This document shows positions 56,389 to 64,000 of a stretch of 64,000 nt of DNA, piece after piece. The translations under genes were made by a program, and so were the position numbers. The notes beneath the pieces are model-generated. The model was not told where the DNA came from. It saw nothing but the letters and a program-made list of their open reading frames with translations, and did not search any database. Each line of letters opens with the position of its first letter. Positions within the stretch are counted from its first letter, which is position 1. This DNA comes from Siphonodentalium dalli (Eukaryota > Mollusca > Scaphopoda > Gadilida > Siphonodentaliidae): contig CP136066.1 in the NCBI GenBank assembly GCA_032622095.1, forward strand, positions 108,959,319-109,023,318, read 5' to 3'.

Positions 56389-56645
56389 TTAACCCTTTAA
56401 TGATGCGAGCCGCGCTGGTGCAGCATTACAGATCCTGTACATTTTTTTATATATGCGAGTCTCCCATAGGGAGCCTCACATATGTAAGAAAATGCGCAGG
56501 CTTACAAGGTCTAAGTAAATATTGTTAAGCCAATATATTCTCTTATATATGCGAGGCTCCATATGGGAGACTCAAATATATAAGAGAATGCATTGGCACA
56601 GGGTTTTCGCCAAATTTCAGGAAGCTCCAGTCATGAAAGGGTTAT
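56389..56645. mobile_element. Double-hairpin TTAA MITE, copy 8
   Basis: TTAACCCTTTAATGATGCG to AGTCATGAAAGGGTTAT; the right TTAA has mutated to TTAT. Confidence 0.72.
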
Positions 56646-57246
56646 CTGAAATCTGTGTGGCTGTTGGTTCTAGTAGTAAAATTCGAGCAAGGGTATATCA
56701 GTTTTATTTACATTTTCACATTATGCAACATCAATTTAAAGCTTGTACTGTACAAATCTCTTTAATTAAGTGGAGCTCGGTAACTGAATGATTAGAGTTT
56801 TCAGCTTGTAGGCGCAGTCAAAACAGCAATATCATTTGAAACTAATTATCTGTATAATGTGCTATATATATATAGATAGATCGATTAATATTAATATTAT
56901 CCGCCTCACTGCTGAATGATGTCGTGTGCTGGCCATTGATATTAAAGGACTTTTTTCAGTGGAAGAATATAATGGGGAATGTCACGAAAACCATATTGAC
57001 TGTCTCCACTCAAAGACAATTAGCATACAAAATCCTGGAACATCATTTCAAACATTGAGATACAATGATTCCAAGGCACTAATGTCCGAGTTCCATTTAT
57101 GAATGACGACCGATTGCTCGGGTGCTGTATTAGTTCCATACTCAGTACGGACATATAGTACACAGCGTGAAATTTTATGTCTGAATAGGCTAAGCTACAA
57201 AATTGACCATAGCTTTGTGACCATGACCCCATCAGCTTAATCTACC

Positions 57247-57355
57247 AATATAATTGTGAAATCCCCCCATATGAGTGAAATCCCCCCATATGAGTGCCAC
57301 CTTGGTATAGTTGTGAAATCCCCCCATATGAGTGCCACCTTGGTATAGTTGTTGC
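57247..57355 (+). repeat. Small tandem repeat
   Basis: gtgaaatccccccatatgag repeated three times, the last two with gccaccttggtatagttgt. Confidence 0.8.
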
Positions 57356-57782
57356 TTTAGTTTGGGATTGTTTATATTCATCTCATTGTTCTAGTGCCTA
57401 GAATCTCAATCATCAGAATGGTGACATTTACTTTTAAATTGGTGCTTCCCAGATCTGATTGGGTTCATTTGTCAATGTATCCCTCAAGAAATTGCAAAAG
57501 GGACAATTCTCATTGAGCTTAATTATAGGTGAGTGGCAAGGACTCCAATTTATTCGATTTAATGCACCTAACGTTCAGATGTGATTACCATACACCATTT
57601 TGAAGCTTGTTATATCGTGCATCTGTTCTTACCAAGTTCTTCTTTTGTGCCCAGTTGATGAGGAATTATAAGGAATTGGAAAGTATTGTAATTTCATCAT
57701 ATGTATTATTAGATCTAACAGCTGTGTCTTCCCCAAAAGACATTACAATAGCTAGTCTTATAAAAATAAATGAGCAGCCTGA

Positions 57783-57945
57783 TTAACACTTTCTTTACTA
57801 AATGGATTCTCCCATTCAGTTATAAAAGTAAAGATTGGAATGGTCAATTATTCATTTGGAGGGGTGGTCAGGAAGTGTAAGCAGAAAGAGGAACAGATAA
57901 AACAAGAGCAGAAGAATTCCTATTCATCGGTGGGGGAACACAACA
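57783..57945. mobile_element. TTTCTTTACTAAATA-family MITE, truncated
   Basis: ttaacactttctttactaaa at the left; inner block caattattcatttggagggg; right part missing. Confidence 0.5.
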
Positions 57946-58125
57946 TTCCTGGGTATAAACATTATGAAAATGAGTTCCCCAATAATAATCACTGCATGTA
58001 ATTTGTTTATAACAATGACACTGTTTCCTGGCTATTTGGATATAAAATTTTAGAAAATAACTAATTTGCAATTGGGCAAAATTATTTGCTACTCTGTTCT
58101 GGACACCCCAGCGGAGTACTGTAAC

Positions 58126-58268
58126 TACAGTAATGCCCTAAATAAACGACTCCTTAACATTGAGAACTTTCCGATGAATGGCAACAAGCCATATTTCTGA
58201 CTAAATACTGAAAAATTACCCATAATTTTGGTGTGGTTAAGGATTTGATTATTTAGGGCATGACTATA
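58126..58268. mobile_element. TA-flanked palindromic MITE, shortened
   Basis: TACAGTAATGCCCTAAATAA at the left; right end gggcatgactata, mutated. Confidence 0.68.
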
Positions 58269-58332
58269 TGATGATGTTGCCATGCTGATGATAACGATTT
58301 GTGGTGCTATATCTGTGTGATAGACAGTTGGC

Positions 58333-58594
58333 TTAATCCTCTCTAAACTGAACGGATTTTCCAATTCAATTATAAAAGTATAAATTGGAATGGTTTATTA
58401 TTCATTTGGAGGGGTGTTCGGGTAACAAAAGCAGACGACAGACAAAAAAAACCAGATATAACATGAGCAGAAGAATTCATATTCATTGGTGGGAAATGTT
58501 CAGATAATAAGTTATGGTCGTTTGTTGAACTTATTTTCTGAACATTTCCTTATGGAACTACTTGACAATGAGTATTTAGCATAGAAATTGTTAA
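58333..58594. mobile_element. TTTCTTTACTAAATA-family MITE
   Basis: Left TTAATCCTCTCTAAACTG, right tagcatagaaattgttaa; inner inverted pair ttcagataataag / ttattttctgaac. Confidence 0.58.
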
Positions 58595-58806
58595 TGTTAG
58601 CAGTGGAGATAATATTTTCTAAGTTTATATATAATTTACATTATTGTTTTAGGTTACCTTTATAAATAGCTGATGGCTATCAAAATATTTTTCAAACTTC
58701 AACATAGAACTTTAGGGTTTATATCGTTTGGGAAGTTTGTATTCCATTCTTTCAAAAAACTGCATACTTTTATATGGATCTATATGAAATTAATCATGTA
58801 CTCAAA

Positions 58807-59162
58807 CAAGCCTGAGTTAGTGTGCCTGTCATTTGCAGAATGAGGTCCCCAGAGGGTGAATTTAGTGATGCTATCCCACATAGCAGGCTAGAATCACCAA
58901 ATTCACCCTCTGGGAACCTCATTCTGCTGAGGCCTCATCTTCTCTGGAAAGTTTCTTTATTATCAAATATCTATAGAAACTTCTTCACATAGATTCTATT
59001 TCTTTTTTAGTATAGTTTCCCTATATCCCCAAATTGGCGGACAAAACATTGCATAATCGAGGTTCCCAATGGGTCTACATCACATTATGTGGGATAGTGT
59101 CATTAAATTCACCCACTGGGGACCTCATTCTGCAAATAACAGGCACACTAAACTCAGGCTTG
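58807..59162. mobile_element. CAAGYCTG-family MITE, copy 4
   Basis: CAAGCCTGAGTTAGTGTG to CACACTAAACTCAGGCTTG. Flanks tcatgtactcaaa (left) and tcatttactcaaa (right) are a 12-of-13 direct repeat. Confidence 0.68.
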
Positions 59163-59211
59163 TCATTTACTCAAACATAATGTGGGTCTTTAAATAAATG
59201 GTTGCATAATA

Positions 59212-59757
59212 TTAACCCTTTCATGACAAGAGCTTCCTGAATTTTTGCGAAAACCGTGTGCCAATGCATTCTCTTATATATGCGGATCGACCATTGGTCG
59301 CTTCGTATATAAAAGAGAATGCATTGGCCTAAAAAAATATATTTTATTTTTTATAATTGTTATATAATTTAAGAAAAAATGAAAAAATTGTTAAAGAATG
59401 TAAGAAATAATGATAAAAAATGAAAAAAATTGTTAAAGAATGTAAGAAAAAAATGATAAAAATTGATCAAGAATGTAAGAAAAAATGATAAATTTGTTAA
59501 AGAATATAAGAAAAAAATGATAAAAATTGTTATAGAATGTGTTAGAAAAAATGTTTTTTTTAAAGAATGTAAGAAAAAATGAAAAAAATTGTTAAAGAAT
59601 GTAAGAAAAATTTATAAAAAATGATAACAAATAGTTAGGCCAATACTTTCTCTTATATATGCGAGGCGACCTATGGTCGACTCATATATATAAGAGAATG
59701 CATTGGCATAGGGTCTTTAATGTTGCGCCAGAACAGCTCCCGTCATGAAAGGGTTAA
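59212..59757. mobile_element. Double-hairpin TTAA MITE, copy 9, with expanded linker
   Basis: TTAACCCTTTCATGACAAG to CGTCATGAAAGGGTTAA. Between the two hairpins, 59340-59635 is a tandem expansion of aattgttaaagaatgtaaga units, where copy 3 has only a short version. Confidence 0.78.
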
Positions 59758-60183
59758 ATGTTCAGTTTGGCTCATTCACTCTGGACTATATTCCAGATGT
59801 GCATGCATAATGACAAAAAGACTCTGGTGGTATATTTTATTTTCTCTTGTTGAATAACTTAATTATTTTATATTTGTTGGATGTGCCCATATTATAATTG
59901 TATGCACACAACATTTTCTAGTATTTTTCTGTTGATAATAGAGGGTCTTACCCCCTCCCCAATACTAGTTAACAGAGAGGGTTGAACCAAGCGTACCACT
60001 TTAGAATAAAAGACAGATTTTACACTAAGAATAAAAGACTTAGATTTCATGCTAATTATCATGTTTGAGCTATTAAAGAAATAATCAAAATTTGAACAAT
60101 TTGGTGCCACAGTAGCTTAACCAGCTTTTTATTTTGAATCTTAAATAACAGTGAAATGGGCATGTGAATCCAAAGTGCTAGTT

Positions 60184-60520
60184 GGGGAGCTTAATAGCCC
60201 AGTGGTTAGCGCGTTTGGTTTGTAATGTTGTCAACACAGTTATATGAGTCCGCCGGTCGATATTGAGTATCTTGCAACAGTGGCTTGGTTGGATTAAGCG
60301 ACTTGTAACTATAGAGTCATATACTGTTAAAATTTTGCACCAAGTTGTGACTCGTACTTTTAATGGCTTTGTCATACCTACCTAGACCAGAAATAGCGAC
60401 CTGGCTTGTTGGGAAGTGTCAGTCGCCCTAAGTGAATCGTTAGTAAAATGGCAGCAGGCATTTGACCCGGCAACTGGGGTAATAATGTGAAGCACTTAGG
60501 CCAAATAAATAAAAAATCTG
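60184..60520 (+). mobile_element. Probable tRNA-derived SINE
   Basis: gagcttaatagcccagtggt followed by tagcgcg resembles a tRNA box A region, and agtccgccggtcgatat, 40 bases on, resembles a decayed box B. A tail at 60773-60812 (ggttaagtgctctataaaca then attattatt) is typical of molluscan SINE ends and may belong to the same or a second copy. Confidence 0.5.
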
Positions 60521-60862
60521 TGTTCTCAGTCACCTGCCTCGTCAGTGACATTTTCTTTTAAAAAGTCTGGCCAAACATTTTTTCAATATTTTCTATTAGA
60601 AATATTGGATTTGATCAATGAAACTGAATTTTATTTGCTTGTTGAGGTTGTTTTTCAGATTTTGAGAAAATAATAAAAATAAATAGCCTCCCTCCCTCAT
60701 AACAAAATAGAGACTTAATTGCCGGAGAACAAAAATATTTTATTTGAATGGTCTTAGGGTCCCTTATTTTAGAGGGTTAAGTGCTCTATAAACATCATTA
60801 TTATTAATTAACAAAGGGGTACGAATCTTTGTACCTCTTAAAATTCCACGTACCAAAAAAAT

Positions 60863-60875
60863 GGGGGGGGGGGGG
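60863..60875. repeat. Poly-G run
   Basis: Thirteen consecutive G residues in otherwise AT-rich DNA. Confidence 0.8.
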
Positions 60876-62262
60876 CTGACACCCTCGTAACACGTACATA
60901 GCTCACGACTATTTTCTTGCTGTTTCAGAGATCTGATATCCATTGTGTTTGTTATATTTTTAGATATTATTTGATGAGTAAGAATGACGGTGTTTTGTGA
61001 TATAACAGCAGTTTCTTTGGTTGTGTTTCATATTGATGAATTGATTATTGGTTGATTATTGTTTATTATGTTGTGGACACATATCTAAATTATTTCAGAA
61101 ATAACTTGTGTTTCTGTTAAAGGCCCACTTTAATAATCGAGTCGCCGATTATTTGTTTTTATAGTGACTTGAAATATGGTTTTAATAACAATCTATGCAA
61201 TAAAATCTGATTAAAATACTATAATTCATCACTATTTGAAACATCTGTGTCTCAGAAGATGACAACAGAGAAATGGAAAACTGCCGAAAACCTAGAATGA
61301 CTTCCTCCCTCTGGCACCCAGAATGCAACAGAATTCAAACTTTTTCAATGGAAGGGGAAGAATTCTATCTTTTATATATAGAGTTATTCCCCCTGCATTG
61401 AAAATAATACTGATTTTTTACTTCAATCTTGATGACAAAACGAGTTGGCAACTCAACAAAAACAACATGTTCACAGTTTATTACACCAGATAATTAAGTT
61501 GATAATACAATGTTTTGGAGCTTCATCTTTCAAATGGTATATAATATGGCATATATCTTATATAATGTAATCTGGGGGTTCGTAAATTAAATGGGCCATT
61601 AAAGTAATTGTTAACATTGCAGTTCATTTGATATCATTGGTCCATTTTATCGACCTTCAGAATATTTGTTTACTTTGCACAGCATATAGCTATTCAAATT
61701 TCTAAAAATCGTCCCCAAACGTGGCACCCTCCAAATAAGCTTTTGGTGGCAGTATAAAATTTATTTAAGTTTAGTGAAGAGGGGCGCTATTGTAGATAAA
61801 ACTTGGTATAGAAGTGCAACAGCTTTCTTCAAGATTATTGTGATAGCTTCATAAACTTTAAATGAAACACAAGTTATTTTTTGAGTAACAAGAATTGTTA
61901 TCAGTATGTGATATCTAGGATCATTCCATATTCCAAACAGATGCTTGCAAAAGAAGAATAATACCATAGCATAATATATATAATTATCAACTATTTCATA
62001 AGATATCTTAAGTATACCCTGTCCGATCTTAAATATACCCTGTCCGATCTTAAATATACCCTGTCCGATCTTCAATATAACCTGATTTTAAAAAATCTAT
62101 TTATATTCTAACCACCTCAATTGTAGTCAGCTTAGCAAACATTCCACCGGAAATATAGATGGACAAATATAACTATAAGAGTGGAATCCAGGATGTGACT
62201 GATCTGCAATAAGGTAGAAACTAAATGTATTCCTTAGTGACAGAATCTCCTGTTTACTGGTC
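60876..62262. other. No gene seen
   Basis: AT-rich DNA. The only structure is a 21-bp tandem repeat at about 62015-62080 (taccctgtccgatcttaa, 3.5 copies). Confidence 0.5.
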
Positions 62263-62270
62263 TTTCTCAC

Positions 62271-62715
62271 CAAGTCTGCAAATAGTGTGTCTGTCATTTG
62301 CAGAATGAGGTCCCCAGTGGGTGAATTTAGTTATGCTATCCTGCATGGTGGGCTAGCATCACCAAATTCACCCTTCGGGAACTTCATTGTGCTTAGGGCC
62401 TCAACTGATATAGGAGACCTAGGATCAGATTGAAGTTCCCAGTTGAAGTCGGTGATTTTCACCCATTATATTCAGCTTGATTATGCATTTTATCTTCTGC
62501 AAATTAGGGGATATAGAAACTTCCCATAAGGGAAAAGTAACTAAAAAAATGTTAATTTGAGACTATAGATACTTTTTAGAAGATGAAGCCTAAGCAGAAT
62601 GAGGTCTCCAGAGGGTGAATTTGGTGATGCTAGCCCGCTGTGTGGGATAGTGTCACTAAATTTACCCTCTGGGTACCTCATTCTGCAAATGACATACACA
62701 CTATTTGCAGGCTTG
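62271..62715. mobile_element. CAAGYCTG-family MITE, copy 5, with exact 8-bp target duplication
   Basis: CAAGTCTGCAAATAGTGTG to CACTATTTGCAGGCTTG, bounded by TTTCTCAC at 62263-62270 and 62716-62723. Four inverted copies of gaggt.cccagagggtgaa lie inside. Confidence 0.75.
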
Positions 62716-62723
62716 TTTCTCAC

Positions 62724-63481
62724 TCAGAATTATTATTTTATAACTCTGAATCAGTGTAGTCAATCAATACAATCAAGTTCAGGGAAAAAGATACACCTTC
62801 TGTAAATACTCTGAAAGTTATTCATACTATTACATGTACATACCCCAAATACAAAACAGAAATGATGTTATTTAGAGCTTCTCCAGTCGATATGTTTTAT
62901 AATGATTTTATATTACAAATGTATGAAATTCGCATCTTATCAACATTATGTTGCATTTCTCTAGGCAGAATAGTTTAAGTTACAAGGCGAAAAGGTGGCA
63001 TGTGAGATTAATATCGGGACAATCGGGTCACCTGATATCAGATGATAATACTTACTCTTTTTTCATGGCAGCCCTTTCTATACAAACATAGGTCATGTTT
63101 TATCATCAAAGATAAAATCTCCCTATTTTGGTCAAAATCTCCCTATTTATGAAAGTGAATCTGATTTTCAAAGTAAATGAGTCCGATAGGGTGAGGTGCT
63201 AGCCAGGCCAGATACTAATCATTCTGATCCTCACATGACACATGACACCATAGTCACAACTAATAGTACTGTAATAATTTTATCATGCTTTCCATGTGAG
63301 AATTTAAATAACAAGTACAAATTTCATCAGATTCTTGGAAGCTAAATATGCCATCTATGGCTATTAAATTATGTAAAGTCACAGTGACGTCAATTGGCAT
63401 AGAACATCTACATCAACTCAGTCAATGTCTCATTGTCAGCAGTGTGGTAGCAAATAGAGTTTGATAGTTAAATATAAGTCT
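62724..63481. other. No gene seen
   Basis: AT-rich DNA without long frames, repeats or transposon ends that I can recognise. Confidence 0.5.
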
Positions 63482-63744
63482 TTATCCCTTTCATGATGGG
63501 AGTTGCGCTGGTGCAGCATTAAAGATCATGTGCCAGTGCATTCTTTTATATATGCGAGTCTCCCATGGGGAATCTCATGTGTATAAGAGAATGCACTGGC
63601 TTACAAGATCAAGTTAAATATTGCTAGGCCAATGTATTCTCTTATATATGCAAGGCTCCCTATGGGAGACCCGCATATATAATACAATGCATTGGTACAG
63701 GGTTTTCGCAAAATTTGAGGAAGCTCCAGTCATGGAAGGGTTCA
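63482..63744. mobile_element. Double-hairpin TTAA MITE, copy 10
   Basis: CCCTTTCATGATGGGAG to AGTCATGGAAGGGTT; both TTAA sites have mutated. Confidence 0.7.
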
Positions 63745-64000
63745 AATTAGTCAAATGTATCACATGCAAGTTTTGGTTAACAATATTACGTTTTTCAATT
63801 CGCAGAACATGATTTACGATGGATATTCCTTTTTTTGTCGTAAAATATGCCGTAAATATGATTGAAGAGACAAAGTTTCGACATAAAGAAGAATCAGTAT
63901 CCCCCTGGGCCTTTCAAGTCTGTGTCAATCGAAGTGAATCCAATATTGCTTCATCTCCTGTTAGTAGATGTGTATGCTCATTGGTCTATCTCACAGGACA

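Overview
This window looks like a stretch of an animal genome, most likely a mollusc (a bivalve is my guess). The DNA is AT-rich, and the one recognisable host gene is cut into short exons of 51-161 bp with GT...AG introns of up to about 8 kb. Nothing bacterial is present: there are no operons, and no rRNA or tRNA genes were seen. The assignment rests on gene architecture, the protein family and the repeat types, not on a database match.

The only host gene supported is on the + strand and spans nearly the whole window, from 2721 to 52123. Its 5' end, including any signal peptide, lies outside the window. Fourteen exons join in one open frame of 1668 nt (555 residues plus stop). It encodes a secreted-side, N-glycosylatable protein with two related domains and a C-terminal transmembrane helix with an 11-residue tail. 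I think it belongs to the uncharacterised metazoan proteins annotated with LolA-like domains. The function is unknown.

Almost everything else is repetitive DNA lying in the introns or downstream. Region by region: 1-2720 holds several palindromic MITEs; 5819-9739 is a minisatellite of about 170 copies of a 23-bp unit; 12703-14864 is a hAT element with an 8-bp target-site duplication (TSD) and a Tigger/pogo element nested in it; 22.1-25.6 kb is a set of tandem repeats of about 165-190 bp plus an array made from the end of an exon and its splice donor; 25573-30498 is a complete but dead DNA transposon with a TAA TSD, carrying a broken minus-strand transposase-like gene; 32.1-35.5 kb holds tandem and dispersed duplications; 38.9-45.5 kb is a large inverted-repeat-bounded block of decayed mobile DNA; 47531-48288 is another small hAT element; 52.5-64 kb, downstream of the gene, contains only MITEs, a SINE and a few minisatellites.

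At least four MITE families recur: double-hairpin elements with TTAA ends (about 10 copies), TA-flanked mariner-like palindromes (7), TTAA-flanked elements related to one another (about 8), and a CAAGYCTG-ended family (5). The most interesting points are the array of eight consecutive splice-donor copies at the end of one exon, the exact nested transposon insertions, the possible exonised 51-nt cassette overlapping an inverted-repeat arm, the paired hairpin loops in one MITE family, and the 23-bp minisatellite that is open in all three forward frames.
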